Program-made: the position numbers and the translations under genes
The notes under the pieces: model-generated
What the model was told of the DNA's origin: nothing
Database searches by the model: none
Seen by the model: only the letters and a program-made list of their open reading frames with translations
From: Treponema vincentii F0403
Lineage (GTDB): Bacteria; Spirochaetota; Spirochaetia; Treponematales; Treponemataceae
Reading direction: 5' to 3'
Assembly: GCF_000412995.1 (NCBI RefSeq)
Contig: NZ_KE332512.1
Span: 1,628,694 to 1,692,693, forward strand
Length of the DNA stretch: 64,000 bases
Part shown: positions 18,071 through 26,907 of the stretch, in pieces
How the letters are laid out: each line of letters begins with the position of its first letter
Position numbering within the stretch: the first letter of the stretch is position 1

Positions 18071-19142
18071 ATCCGGCATCCTTTAACCGAAGCCCCATAT
18101 CTCCGGCAGCGTTCTCTTTAACCAGCACGGCAAAATAGACGGTGCCGCTGGGACGCGTTTCTTCTTTTATAATGGGGGTAAATTGTTTTTTTTGCAGATC
18201 GGCGGCAAGCGCTTCTGCATATTTTTTTGTCTTGTAAAACCCGAGCTGATAATACGTAGGCTTAGCATGAGTTTCTTCTGCAGCAGCGGCTTTCTCAGAT
18301 TGAGCTGCGGTTGCGGCCGATTGAGGCGAAGGATTGCTCTGTTTAGAAGGTTGAGCAGAAATTACTTCGGTTTTCCGAGCCGCACCCGTTTTAGTGTCGG
18401 CTCCACCGATTACCGGCTGTTGGGTAAGCGCGCTTTTCGGCATTAAATACCAAAAAGTAGACGGCTGCACCGTAATGGTCCCGTTCACAGCCGCCGCTTC
18501 CATACCGGAGGGGTATTCTTTAAGCAGCCGCTGTTTAGCATCTTCATCCCCGTTAACCCACCATAGTGTAAATAACAGTGCAGGATGATAGTCCTCAAAA
18601 GCTTTTTTTTTCGTATAAGCGGTGATGAGCGGCACCGCACGGTCGGCACGGTCTTCGGCAAGAAGCCGCCACGCATCATACACGGCAGCTCTCCGGTAAT
18701 AAGGGTCATCGTCGCTCACCGGAAGCGCCGCGGCGATTTCAGTTAATAGGCTGCGGGCAGAATCAAAGCTGCCGCCGCAGAGTAAGGCGCGCACCGCGTC
18801 CAATAGCAATGCGGTTTTTCCCTCGCTCGTATCCAAACCCGCCGCACGCCGATAACATTCCGCAGCATTGGAATAATTACCGTGATACTGTTCATAGTCC
18901 GCTAAAAGCGCCAGAGCCTGAACTTGTGCCTGTGCATTCGGAAGCGTTGCGATATTCTTTTCAAAAAACTGCCGGACTTCCGCCGCTGTCTTTTGAGCAA
19001 AGGCTTTTTGCGCTAAATTCCGTACGGCAGACGGCAAAGCCGGTTCCGCAAAAACGCGCGTACCGGGGTGAATCATTATCGCCCCGACGATAATAAAAAA
19101 AGAGAGATATTTTTTTATAAATCCGCCGCGGAGTTTATACAT
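18045..19142 (-). CDS. Exported SPOR-domain protein with TPR-like helices
   Basis: A 365-residue protein: a short basic start and hydrophobic signal segment (residues 10-32, ending near VFAEP), an alpha-helical repeat region resembling TPRs (about 35-215), a low-complexity Ala/Ser/Gln/Lys linker (about 240-290) and a C-terminal SPOR domain (YYQLGFYKTKKYAEALAADL to the end). SPOR domains bind denuded peptidoglycan glycans at division or remodelling sites, so a periplasmic cell-wall role is likely. The start overlaps the 3' end of the LapA-like gene by eight bases, and its own end overlaps the serine hydrolase start; the three are probably one operon. Confidence 0.85.
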   Translation of the reverse strand: MYKLRGGFIKKYLSFFIIVGAIMIHPGTRVFAEPALPSAVRNLAQKAFAQKTAAEVRQFFEKNIATLPNAQAQVQALALLADYEQYHGNYSNAAECYRRAAGLDTSEGKTALLLDAVRALLCGGSFDSARSLLTEIAAALPVSDDDPYYRRAAVYDAWRLLAEDRADRAVPLITAYTKKKAFEDYHPALLFTLWWVNGDEDAKQRLLKEYPSGMEAAAVNGTITVQPSTFWYLMPKSALTQQPVIGGADTKTGAARKTEVISAQPSKQSNPSPQSAATAAQSEKAAAAEETHAKPTYYQLGFYKTKKYAEALAADLQKKQFTPIIKEETRPSGTVYFAVLVKENAAGDMGLRLKDAGYEAFPIFP

Positions 19143-19464
19143 CCTGTTTTGCCGCCCCGCTCTCTTCGGAGTTCTTTTTCTTCCCGAACCAGCGGCGTTT
19201 TTCAGGTTTTAATTCGACTTTTTCAACATCATGGTATAAGGCCGCTTGTTTTTCCGCCTTCTTCATCTTATGACGGCTGCTGATCAGGAATGGCAGCACC
19301 GCAATATTTCCAAGCAAAAAAGCAAACAGCATACTTAAAAAAATCGGCACATCCTTAAATACATAAAAAATAACGGAAATATCGCAGCGGTTCGGTAGAT
19401 TAAAGCCCATAAACAGCGCAATCATCAACATTACAATAATAAAATACAATAACTTTCCCGGCAT
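19135..19464 (-). CDS. LapA-domain (DUF1049-like) membrane protein
   Basis: A 109-residue protein with two transmembrane helices (about 5-25 and 42-65) and a basic, Lys-rich cytoplasmic tail (EKRRWFGKKKNSEES). The layout, with NRCDISVIFYVFKDVPIFLS between the helices, matches the lipopolysaccharide assembly protein A / DUF1049 domain. In treponemes, which lack classical LPS, the role is unclear. It lies 21 bases downstream of miaB and overlaps the SPOR gene, so it belongs to the same minus-strand run. Confidence 0.75.
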   Translation of the reverse strand: MPGKLLYFIIVMLMIALFMGFNLPNRCDISVIFYVFKDVPIFLSMLFAFLLGNIAVLPFLISSRHKMKKAEKQAALYHDVEKVELKPEKRRWFGKKKNSEESGAAKQDV

Positions 19465-19485
19465 TATATCCTCCCCTGGAAATCC

Positions 19486-20856
19486 TTACACGACAGGGAC
19501 AGCTCTAAATGTTTTCCCTTTTATGGATTGTAATTGAACTTTCATAAAATGTCCAATATGTTTCGGATCGCATTTTTCCGCAAGCACAGCCATTTCCCCC
19601 TGCTCGGTATGTCCGAACAGCTCATCGGGATTATTCCTTGACTGCGATTCAATCAGCATCATGACAGTTGAACCGAGCCGTTGCTGCATTTTAAGATCGG
19701 TAATACTTTGCTGCAAATCGATAACTTGCTGCAGCCGATTAATCCGCTCAGCATCCGGAATCCGGTCGGGGAAATTATATGCTTTCGTACCTTCACGCGG
19801 ATTATAGTGATACATAAAAGCCGAATCAAACTGTACCGTCCGCATCAAATCAAGCGTTTTTTCAAATTCAGCCTGTGTTTCTCCGGGGAACCCTATTAAA
19901 ATATCGGTTGTCAGCACGATATTCGGTATACGATTCCGGAGTTTTTCTACAATTTTAAGGTACTGTTCAACGGTATAGCCTCGATTCATCCGTGCGAGTA
20001 CTTCATCGGATCCGTTTTGCACCGGCAAATGCAGCGACTTACATATCCGCGGATCTTCCGCCATCACCTCAATCAGTTCATCCGATAAATCTTTCGGATG
20101 GCTTGAGATAAAGCGTATCCATTTAATAACGTCCTGCTTGGTACAGGTTTGGGAAACCGCACGGAGCAAAGCGGGAAAGTTCACTTTTGAACCCGAAGCA
20201 GGATCGATACCGTGATATGAATTGACATTTTGTCCCAACAGTGTAATTTCCTTTACGCCCTTGCCGCTTAAAAACGTGATTTCGTCTAAAATACTTTCAA
20301 CCGGCCGGGAAATTTCCCTGCCACGGATATACGGTACAATGCAGTACGTACAAAAATTATTACACCCGTTCATAATCGGGACAAAACTTTGAAAAGTCCC
20401 CTCGGTATACGAACGTCCGGAAAAATAATAACGTTCTTCATTACTGGACTGTGGACAAAATGAAGCAAGTTTGGCATTACCGGCTACCGAACCTTCCCAG
20501 AATGTTTCTCGCTCTACCGCATCAAAGATTTTTGTAAACTGATCCCGTTCAAACATTCCGACCACGTAATCGAGTAACGGAAATTTTGACTTTATCTCAT
20601 CATGCAAACGCTGCGCCATACAGCCCATTAGGATAATTGTAAAATCCTGTTTCTTTTTCATCGCGGAAAATAAACCGAGCCGCCCGAATACGCGGGTTTC
20701 GGCAGTTATCCGAACCGAACAGGTATTCACAATCAGCAAATTGCAGTGCTGTATATCTTCGGCAGCTTCCCAACCGCGCTCCCGCAAAAGCTGTTCCAAT
20801 GCCGCAGATTCGGCAAAGTTCATTTGACATCCATAAGTTTCTATAAAATATTTCAA
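19486..20856 (-). CDS. miaB: tRNA-2-methylthio-N6-dimethylallyladenosine synthase
   Basis: Radical-SAM methylthiotransferase that adds a methylthio group to i6A37 of tRNAs reading UNN codons. The 456-residue protein begins with the UPF0004 domain (YGCQMNFAES, NTCSVRITAE, MGCMAQRL: the three Cys of the auxiliary cluster). The radical-SAM motif CNNFCTYCIVPYIRGRE follows near residue 155, and a TRAM domain occupies the last 65 residues. LLGQNVNSYHG and TTDILIGFPGET are MiaB hallmarks. It is the first gene of the miaB-lapA-SPOR-hydrolase run. All Cys ligands are present. Confidence 0.96.
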   Translation of the reverse strand: MKYFIETYGCQMNFAESAALEQLLRERGWEAAEDIQHCNLLIVNTCSVRITAETRVFGRLGLFSAMKKKQDFTIILMGCMAQRLHDEIKSKFPLLDYVVGMFERDQFTKIFDAVERETFWEGSVAGNAKLASFCPQSSNEERYYFSGRSYTEGTFQSFVPIMNGCNNFCTYCIVPYIRGREISRPVESILDEITFLSGKGVKEITLLGQNVNSYHGIDPASGSKVNFPALLRAVSQTCTKQDVIKWIRFISSHPKDLSDELIEVMAEDPRICKSLHLPVQNGSDEVLARMNRGYTVEQYLKIVEKLRNRIPNIVLTTDILIGFPGETQAEFEKTLDLMRTVQFDSAFMYHYNPREGTKAYNFPDRIPDAERINRLQQVIDLQQSITDLKMQQRLGSTVMMLIESQSRNNPDELFGHTEQGEMAVLAEKCDPKHIGHFMKVQLQSIKGKTFRAVPVV

Positions 20857-20923
20857 AATGCTTATTCCTAACTTCGTCTAAACGCCAAGGGTTCTAGAGG
20901 TTTCCCTTCTAAAATTCCGTATT

Positions 20924-22375
20924 TTAGCGATGATCTAAAAAGCGATAAAACTTCAACGCGAGATTATCATATTTCCACCGTAAAGGGCTACCTTTGTCAA
21001 GCGTTTTATTTGCAACAAGCGGAAATTCGGCAAGCAGCAGTGTATCGCCGCCGTGTTCCGTTAAAAACTGAACTTTGCCGATTTTTTGCCCTGCCGTAAT
21101 AGGAGCAGCAAGCGTATGGGGTGCGAGTATCTGTGAATAAACTACAGCGACATTCGGCTCATGTCCGTTTGCTTCCCCTGCTTTCCCTGCTTCCGTTGCG
21201 TAAACCGGAACGGTAAAAGCTCCGTTATTTCCACTCGGATCGTCAAGCTGCGGAAGCAGCGCTGTTCCGGCAGCAGGCTCTTTTGCACCCATAACAGGGA
21301 TAATCGGAAGTTCTAACGGAAAGTTTTGTGCATATCTTGTGGAAAAATGAGAAAAAGCCCATTCCATCAATATTTTTCCGTTTGCTTCCCGTAGAGCCTT
21401 TCCTTCCGCCATGTTTTTACCGGCGCCGCCTAAAATAACCGCAATAAACCGGTTTCCGTCCCGCTGTGCGGTAAGGGCAATGTTAAAACCCGACTCATAA
21501 ATAAAACCCGTTTTAATACCGTCGCAGCCGTCCAGTTTATCCAATAGCGTATTCGTTGCCGGCTGCCGAAAAGATGTCTGTGATTTCAGCATATTATGCG
21601 GCTGCGGATACGTAAGCTCCCGTGCCGAATGGAATCGCGCGAGACACTCGGGATACTTGCGTACATATACCGCAGAAAAGCGGGCAAAATCACGGGCGGT
21701 TGTGCGGTTATATTCGCTCAAACCGTTTGCGTCTTCAAAGTGAGTATTCTGCAGCCCGAGTGCAGCAACGGCTTCGTTCATCCGCTGCACAAAAGCAGCA
21801 ACCGAACCCGCCGTATGAATTGCAAGAGCAACCGCCGCATCATTCCCCGAAACAACCGCCATTCCCAGCATCAGCTCTTCAACGGTTACTTGCTGATTTT
21901 TCCCCAAAAACATCAGCGACGAACCCGGCGGGATATTAACCGCCCATGATTCTTTAGGGGGTATAATACGGTCGCTTAAATTGATTTCGCCCCGCTCAAG
22001 GGCCTGCATCACCGTATACATCGCAACCAGCTTTGTTAACGAGGCAGGCGGAATGCTTTGATCGGGATTTTTTTCGAATAAAAGAGCTCCGCTTGCGGCG
22101 TCCATTACAACAGCGGAACGGGCGCTTATGGCAGCCGGCTGCAGTATATCCCGTGTACACGGTGCAAGATGTAATAAAGAAGGGGTATGAAAATTTCTTG
22201 AGCCAAAACCGGAGACTGCCGCAATTTTTTGCCGTACTTGGTCATCCGGCAGAATTGTTATAAGCCGGGCACCGCGGATATACAGCGCAATACCTGAAAC
22301 GGCAGCCCAACAGAATACGACTGCAACAGCTATAAAAATATAAAAACCGATTGAACGGGATTTCGTACTAGTCAT
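20924..22375 (-). CDS. D-alanyl-D-alanine carboxypeptidase, PBP5/6 family
   Basis: Removes the terminal D-Ala from peptidoglycan pentapeptides in the periplasm. The 483-residue protein has an uncleaved-looking N-terminal membrane anchor (residues about 10-30). The S11 catalytic domain shows SLTK (SxxK), SGN (SxN, in VVSGNDAAV) and KTG (GIKTGFIYESGFN). The C-terminal PBP5_C-type beta domain includes a long insert rich in Ala/Gly near residues 380-415. DacA/DacC homologues are usually about 400 residues; the extra length is mostly the N-terminal anchor and that insert. It lies 45 bases downstream of the LysM/M23 gene, a fitting cell-wall neighbour. Confidence 0.92.
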   Translation of the reverse strand: MTSTKSRSIGFYIFIAVAVVFCWAAVSGIALYIRGARLITILPDDQVRQKIAAVSGFGSRNFHTPSLLHLAPCTRDILQPAAISARSAVVMDAASGALLFEKNPDQSIPPASLTKLVAMYTVMQALERGEINLSDRIIPPKESWAVNIPPGSSLMFLGKNQQVTVEELMLGMAVVSGNDAAVALAIHTAGSVAAFVQRMNEAVAALGLQNTHFEDANGLSEYNRTTARDFARFSAVYVRKYPECLARFHSARELTYPQPHNMLKSQTSFRQPATNTLLDKLDGCDGIKTGFIYESGFNIALTAQRDGNRFIAVILGGAGKNMAEGKALREANGKILMEWAFSHFSTRYAQNFPLELPIIPVMGAKEPAAGTALLPQLDDPSGNNGAFTVPVYATEAGKAGEANGHEPNVAVVYSQILAPHTLAAPITAGQKIGKVQFLTEHGGDTLLLAEFPLVANKTLDKGSPLRWKYDNLALKFYRFLDHR

Positions 22376-22420
22376 GTCTCAATAAGTGTGTTTGAACTAC
22401 AACCTTTTAATAGCATAACG

Positions 22421-23323
22421 CTAATTTAATAGTCCGGCAGGGTTAATCGTGGCTCCGTTCCGATAAACGGTAAAATGAAGGTGCGGCCCCGTACTCATTC
22501 CGGTATTTCCGACCGTTCCGATCTTTGAAGAAGCGGAAACGAAACTGCCTTTGGAAGTAAGGATTGTATTCAGGTGCCCGTATAGCGTTTGATAGCCCGA
22601 ATGATGACGGATCATCACATAATTTCCGTACACGGTGCTGTATCCGGTAGCAATAACTTGTCCGTTCAATGCCGCATAAACGGAGGTTCCTTTAGGCGCG
22701 GCCATATCCATACCGTTATGAAAACTCCGCTTACCGTTGAGAAAGGGATTATCCCGCCATCCGTAACGGGAAGTGATATAGTAGCTGCTATGCAGCGGCC
22801 GTTTAAATAGATCTCCGTTGATTTCCTGTAAGGTTGCCCAATCAAGTTTTGCATCGGGCAAAAAGATAATGGAGGCAGGTTCTATCGTGTTATCGCTCAG
22901 AGTATTTACCGTTGCAAGTTTTTCCAAAGAAATCTTATATTTATCGGCAATAGATTCGGGTGTATCGCCTTTTTTTACCGTATAAGAAATACCGTCAATA
23001 GACGGTATTTTTAATATCTGTCCGATTTGTAGTGTCCGCGTATTTTTAAGTTTATTAAGACTGATAATAGCGTCTTGACTTACCCCGCATTCTGAGGCAA
23101 TAGTGCCGACCATATCACCCTGTTTAACGGAATATGCCCGATAATACAGCGATTGATGGACGGAATGGTCATCCTGCTCTTCCGGCAGCTCGGCAGGCAG
23201 AGAAGTACCGCCTCCTACACCATGATCAAACGCGTCATTTTTGCCGCTAGCGGACAACCATAACACAAGGAATAAGGAGGCAAGACATATAATACTAAAA
23301 ATAAAAATACGCGTTACTTTCAT
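22421..23323 (-). CDS. LysM-containing M23 peptidase
   Basis: A 300-residue exported peptidoglycan hydrolase or divisome activator. An N-terminal membrane segment (residues 5-26) is followed by two LysM domains (YSVKQGDMVGTIASECGVS and YTVKKGDTPESIADKYKIS) that bind glycan. The C-terminal M23 LytM domain has HNGMDMAAPKG (HxxxD) and GPHLHFTVYRNG (HxH). All zinc ligands are present, so it is probably an active endopeptidase rather than an EnvC-like degenerate form. The next gene downstream is the DD-carboxypeptidase and the upstream one a YbjN protein, all on the same strand. Confidence 0.93.
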   Translation of the reverse strand: MKVTRIFIFSIICLASLFLVLWLSASGKNDAFDHGVGGGTSLPAELPEEQDDHSVHQSLYYRAYSVKQGDMVGTIASECGVSQDAIISLNKLKNTRTLQIGQILKIPSIDGISYTVKKGDTPESIADKYKISLEKLATVNTLSDNTIEPASIIFLPDAKLDWATLQEINGDLFKRPLHSSYYITSRYGWRDNPFLNGKRSFHNGMDMAAPKGTSVYAALNGQVIATGYSTVYGNYVMIRHHSGYQTLYGHLNTILTSKGSFVSASSKIGTVGNTGMSTGPHLHFTVYRNGATINPAGLLN

Positions 23324-23353
23324 TGATCTCTGAATTTACCAATCGGGATACGC

Positions 23354-23824
23354 CTAAATTGCATCTTCTCCTTCCAAGTACTCGTCGAACCCGGACATAA
23401 TAGAAAATAGCCAATCCAAGGTACCGTTAAAATTATCCGAATTAATACCGCCGTCCGTACAAAGAAAATAGTTCAAATATATGCAGTCTTCATAGCTAAA
23501 AACAGTTGTAAAAATTGTGTCAGTATTCCACTGATTTAAAATTTTAAATAGCCTGGCACTAGAAATAGTATCGGATTTTTTCCATATTGCATAAAATTTT
23601 AGAACGTCTCTTTTATCATCAACTTCGACATACAAACTGAGTCCGTCGTCTTTGATTTTTATGTCGCCGTCTTCATCTATAATTGCACTTCCTGCATAAT
23701 CACTATTTAACAACTTAAGAAGAGTTTTGGCTGAAATGTTTGACGATTGTAAATCTTCGGCAAAGGCATTAAATACCGAAAAAAGAAACATACCGCTAAA
23801 AACTAAAACACATAACTTTCGCAT
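23354..23824 (-). CDS. Secreted YbjN-domain protein
   Basis: A 156-residue protein with a cleavable signal peptide (hydrophobic residues 4-20, ending NAFAED) and a YbjN-like alpha/beta domain (SAKTLLKLLNSDYAGSAIID, LSLYVEVDDKRDVLKFYAIW). YbjN domains are chaperone-like folds related to type III secretion chaperones; function in exported forms is unknown. It lies 30 bases upstream of the LysM/M23 start and might be cotranscribed. The C-terminus is acidic (DEYLEGEDAI). Confidence 0.75.
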   Translation of the reverse strand: MRKLCVLVFSGMFLFSVFNAFAEDLQSSNISAKTLLKLLNSDYAGSAIIDEDGDIKIKDDGLSLYVEVDDKRDVLKFYAIWKKSDTISSARLFKILNQWNTDTIFTTVFSYEDCIYLNYFLCTDGGINSDNFNGTLDWLFSIMSGFDEYLEGEDAI

Positions 23825-23945
23825 ATTAAATAGTATACCGGAGTATTAAAAAAAATCAAGTAAAATTTTTATACTGTAAAATTTTTTATACGAGCGAAGT
23901 AACCGCATAAGCACTATTTAGCGGTTGCCTGCTTATATCTGACGC

Positions 23946-24626
23946 CTACAGCGCACGGATACTTTTTCGATATGATACAAGATAATCGATAAACGAACCG
24001 ACCGATAATAAAGCGGCAATCCAATACAGCACTTTATTGATAATAATCAGCGTATCGGTAACGGATTTTTCCGCAAAGGAAAATGCAATCAGCAATTCAA
24101 TAAGCAGCGTAAAACCTTCGGCAAGGATATAGCACACCGTTTTCGTTTTACCGCCTTTTTTGGCGCCGATAGTAATACCGTTCCCCCGTGCAAGCATCCG
24201 TAAAAACAAAATATTTAGCTCGCGGTATAGGATGATGATAAAAACCGGCAGCGGCACATATCCTGAAAGCATAAAGACCAACAATACGGTCAAATTTGCA
24301 AATACATCCGCAAAGGGGTCGAACAGTTTACCGAAATCGCTTACTTGTTTAAGCTTACGGGCGTAATATCCGTCTAAAAAATCGGTAAATTCCATATAAA
24401 TAAACAATGGCACAAGAATAAGCAGAACCGTTTGTTGTGATATACCTACATAATTAGGAAGATAGTAGATAATGACAAAAAGAGGCGCAGCAACCATTCT
24501 TGTCGCGGTAAAAAAATTTGCAATATTCATAATTTGAGTATCTATCATCGGCATAAGTTTGTCAAATACATCTTTTTGAAAATATGCGAGCATCTGCGTT
24601 GTCGCTACGCCGAAATAAATACTCAC
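23946..24626 (-). CDS. pgsA: CDP-alcohol phosphatidyltransferase, PgsA-like
   Basis: An integral membrane enzyme that joins CDP-diacylglycerol to an alcohol, most likely glycerol 3-phosphate. The family motif reads D-x2-DG-x2-AR-x8-G-x3-D-x3-D in DFLDGYYARKLKQVSDFG and the following KLFDPFAD. About five or six hydrophobic segments follow MNIANFFTATRMVAAPLF, which resembles normal PgsA N-termini. The start is uncertain: the frame opens at GTG 24626, but ATG 24530 would give the usual N-terminus and the 32 preceding residues look atypical. No convincing ribosome site marks either. The substrate alcohol could also be inositol or choline-like. Confidence 0.82.
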   Translation of the reverse strand: MSIYFGVATTQMLAYFQKDVFDKLMPMIDTQIMNIANFFTATRMVAAPLFVIIYYLPNYVGISQQTVLLILVPLFIYMEFTDFLDGYYARKLKQVSDFGKLFDPFADVFANLTVLLVFMLSGYVPLPVFIIILYRELNILFLRMLARGNGITIGAKKGGKTKTVCYILAEGFTLLIELLIAFSFAEKSVTDTLIIINKVLYWIAALLSVGSFIDYLVSYRKSIRAL

Positions 24627-24711
24627 CGTATACCCGATACGCTTCCGTTTTATTTCGGCTAGGCTCCTGATATGCTTCGCCTATTTTTCAAAAAGCTAAC
24701 GGAAAAACTAT

Positions 24712-24755
24712 AAAAAAAGCCGACTAAAATCCGATGAAGACTTTAGACGGCTTTT
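24712..24755 (-). terminator. Rho-independent terminator after the FKBP gene
   Basis: AAAAGCCG with CTAAA pairs with TTTAG and CGGCTTTT around one A/A mismatch; on the minus strand seven Ts follow. It lies 70 bases beyond the FKBP stop. Confidence 0.75.
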
Positions 24756-24824
24756 GCAGAAGTTACTGCCGGCATCTCTAAAAACCGATATTTTTAAGAG
24801 CGCCTAATTGTAATGTTCAATTAC

Positions 24825-25589
24825 TTATTCTGCAGTCTTTTCAGCTTCGGGAGGTAGAATGTCCAATAGCTCAACTTCAAAAATCAATGTTGAGTTAGGA
24901 GGAATAACCTGTGAAACACCGCGTTCTCCATAAGCAATCTTAGAGGGGATATAAAGCTTATATTTTGAACCGACTTTCATCAGCTGTAAGCCTTCCGTCC
25001 AGCCGGGAATAACGGCTTCCAGCGGAAATTCAACGGGATTGCCGCGGTCGTAAGAACTGTCGAATACGGTACCGTCAAGCAATGTACCCTTATAGTGTAC
25101 TCTTACCGTATCGGTAATCACCGGCACGGCGCCGGTTCCTTCGGTAATAACTTCGTATTGTAAACCGCTGTCGGTTGTTTTTACACCGTCTTTTTTTGCA
25201 TTCTTTTCCAAAAATTCGGTTTCTTTTGCTAAATTTTCCGCCGCTTCTTTTTTATGAGCTTCTTCGCTCGCCCGTTGTAATATTTTCTGAGCCGCAACAA
25301 GATCTATATCCGTTTTCTTTTCGGCGTCCTTTAAACCTTTTACCAGCTGACCGTAATCAACTTCGAGTTTAAAGTCTTTAAGCGACGTTCCCATCATAAC
25401 GCCAAAGGCATAACCGATTTCTTTTTTCGTCGGAGGCGGAAGTTCTTTTTCTTCCTCTGTTTTTGCACCCGCAACATTAGTCCCTTCCGTTGAAGCGGGA
25501 GTTTCGGCCGCCGGTTGTTTTTTACAGCTTACCGCAAAAGACAGCGCAATAAGCACCGCAGCAAGAATTGATAAAATTTTTTTGTTCAT
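24825..25589 (-). CDS. FKBP-type peptidyl-prolyl isomerase lipoprotein, Mip-like
   Basis: A 254-residue envelope foldase that isomerises X-Pro bonds. It starts with a lipoprotein signal ending FAVSC, followed by an acidic/Pro-Thr linker. An FKBP_N-type dimerisation region spans residues about 60-140 ([20 protein letters not shown]), and the FKBP_C domain about 150-240 ([58 protein letters not shown]). The active-site aromatic and acidic residues are in place. It is followed by its own terminator, and the 95-base gap to the divergent DUF3784-like gene should hold its promoter. Confidence 0.92.
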   Translation of the reverse strand: MNKKILSILAAVLIALSFAVSCKKQPAAETPASTEGTNVAGAKTEEEKELPPPTKKEIGYAFGVMMGTSLKDFKLEVDYGQLVKGLKDAEKKTDIDLVAAQKILQRASEEAHKKEAAENLAKETEFLEKNAKKDGVKTTDSGLQYEVITEGTGAVPVITDTVRVHYKGTLLDGTVFDSSYDRGNPVEFPLEAVIPGWTEGLQLMKVGSKYKLYIPSKIAYGERGVSQVIPPNSTLIFEVELLDILPPEAEKTAE

Positions 25590-25684
25590 TTTTCACATCC
25601 ATAAATAAAATTGTGTTTTATGACGATACTAACAATGAATAAAAAAGTCAATCTTTTGCAGAAAAATTTATTGATGCCTTATTT

Positions 25685-26125
25685 ATGAAACTTGAACGGC
25701 TGAGGTACTGCATGTTATATATTATTTTAGGCTTAATGTGCCTTTCATTCGCCGGTGGCGGTATTATGATTAGAGAATTAAAAGCATACGACTTAATTGC
25801 AGGGTATAATACTATGTCGGATGAAGAAAAGGCACATTATGACATTAAATCGGTCGCAAATCAGTTAGGCATACTATTATATTTTTTTGCGTTATTGGCT
25901 GCGATTGTCATGGTGTTGTTTTATTTTGGTAACTTCTCTTTACCGATAAGAGAACTTATAATGCTTGGTTATGCGGCAATTATCTTGTTTATACTAGGCA
26001 TAGCTATGTTGGTATTTAATAAAAAAAATATTCGTAAAATTATTCCGGTTTTCATTATTTACAATGTTATCATGCTGGCATCATTAATACCTGCTTTCTT
26101 GAAACTGCTAAAAAAACTTTTGTAA
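25685..26125 (+). CDS. DUF3784-like membrane protein
   Basis: A 146-residue protein with four hydrophobic segments (about 10-30, 62-82, 92-112, 120-140). LIAGYNTMSDEEKAHYDIK between the first two helices is the signature stretch I associate with the DUF3784 family, whose function is unknown. No clear Shine-Dalgarno sequence precedes ATG 25685; an alternative start is the internal Met at residue 10. The gene stands alone between the FKBP gene and the TetR operon. Confidence 0.65.
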   Translation: MKLERLRYCMLYIILGLMCLSFAGGGIMIRELKAYDLIAGYNTMSDEEKAHYDIKSVANQLGILLYFFALLAAIVMVLFYFGNFSLPIRELIMLGYAAIILFILGIAMLVFNKKNIRKIIPVFIIYNVIMLASLIPAFLKLLKKLL

Positions 26126-26224
26126 AAAATACTCTGGAAAAGAGGATTGCAGATTTACTCCGCTTATGGGGGATAGCGGCTTTCGAGAACAATTTGTCAA
26201 CCATCTCTTCAATTTTGATACTTC

Positions 26225-26276
26225 AATCTTGACATTGTAAAGATTTTTAGCTATTATCTTGACAGTGTAAAGATTT
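26225..26276 (+). promoter_or_regulatory. Promoter with two operator repeats for the TetR operon
   Basis: A 21-base sequence ATCTTGACAKTGTAAAGATT(T) occurs twice, at 26226-26246 and 26256-26276, exactly 30 bases apart. Each is an imperfect palindrome (ATCTT/AAGAT). The first repeat contains the -35 TTGACA; TATTAT follows after 17 bases, so the second repeat covers the -10 and transcription start. This fits autorepression by the adjacent TetR protein. Confidence 0.7.
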
Positions 26277-26291
26277 GGAAGGAGGCTGTTT

Positions 26292-26894
26292 ATGTGCGAA
26301 TCGAATCTGCCGTATCACCGCAAGGATTTAAAAAATCTATTAATTGAAAAGGGCATCGAAATTGTCAATACCGAAGGGTTGCAATCTTTTTCGCTAAGAA
26401 AAGCTGCGGCAGCCTGTAAAGTCAGCCATGCTGCTCCCTACAGCCATTTTCACAGCAAAGAAGAATTACTCAATGCTATGCAGTTACATATCACCGAGCG
26501 TTTTTCAAAAGCACTCGAAACGGCTATCAGTGAAAATAAAGCTCCTACCGAATTGCTAAAAAATCTGGGAATAGCATATATTTCTTTTTTTATTGAAAAT
26601 CCCGCCTATTTTCAATTTTTATATTCCAAATCCGACATAAAGGTGGATTTAACCTTATCTATGCCGGATGAGGAAAATTATAGTCCTTTTATTCTGTATA
26701 AAAATAGCGTTCTTTCATTACTCAAGCAAATTCAATATCCGAAGGAAAAGCAAAATGACATTGTAATAACGATATGGGCTTTTATACACGGCCTTACTGC
26801 GTTGGCAACAATGAAAAATGTCCACTACGACAAAAACTGGAAAGAAAAAATCACCGATTTTATGGATCTGCTTGAACCGTCCTTTTTAAAATAA
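26292..26894 (+). CDS. TetR/AcrR-family transcriptional regulator
   Basis: A 200-residue repressor-type protein. Residues about 12-60 form the HTH: GIEIVNTEGLQSFSLRKAAA followed by CKVSHAAPYSHFHSKEELL, the classical TetR recognition helix. The C-terminal half is an all-helical ligand/dimerisation domain of the WHG-like type (ENPAYFQFLYSK). AAGGAGG precedes ATG 26292. It heads an operon with EFR1 and DUF2141 genes (13-base gap, then a 4-base overlap), and two palindromic repeats sit on its promoter. It probably represses this operon in the absence of an unknown small molecule. Confidence 0.9.
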   Translation: MCESNLPYHRKDLKNLLIEKGIEIVNTEGLQSFSLRKAAAACKVSHAAPYSHFHSKEELLNAMQLHITERFSKALETAISENKAPTELLKNLGIAYISFFIENPAYFQFLYSKSDIKVDLTLSMPDEENYSPFILYKNSVLSLLKQIQYPKEKQNDIVITIWAFIHGLTALATMKNVHYDKNWKEKITDFMDLLEPSFLK

Positions 26895-26907
26895 TGGAGC
26901 ATAGTAT

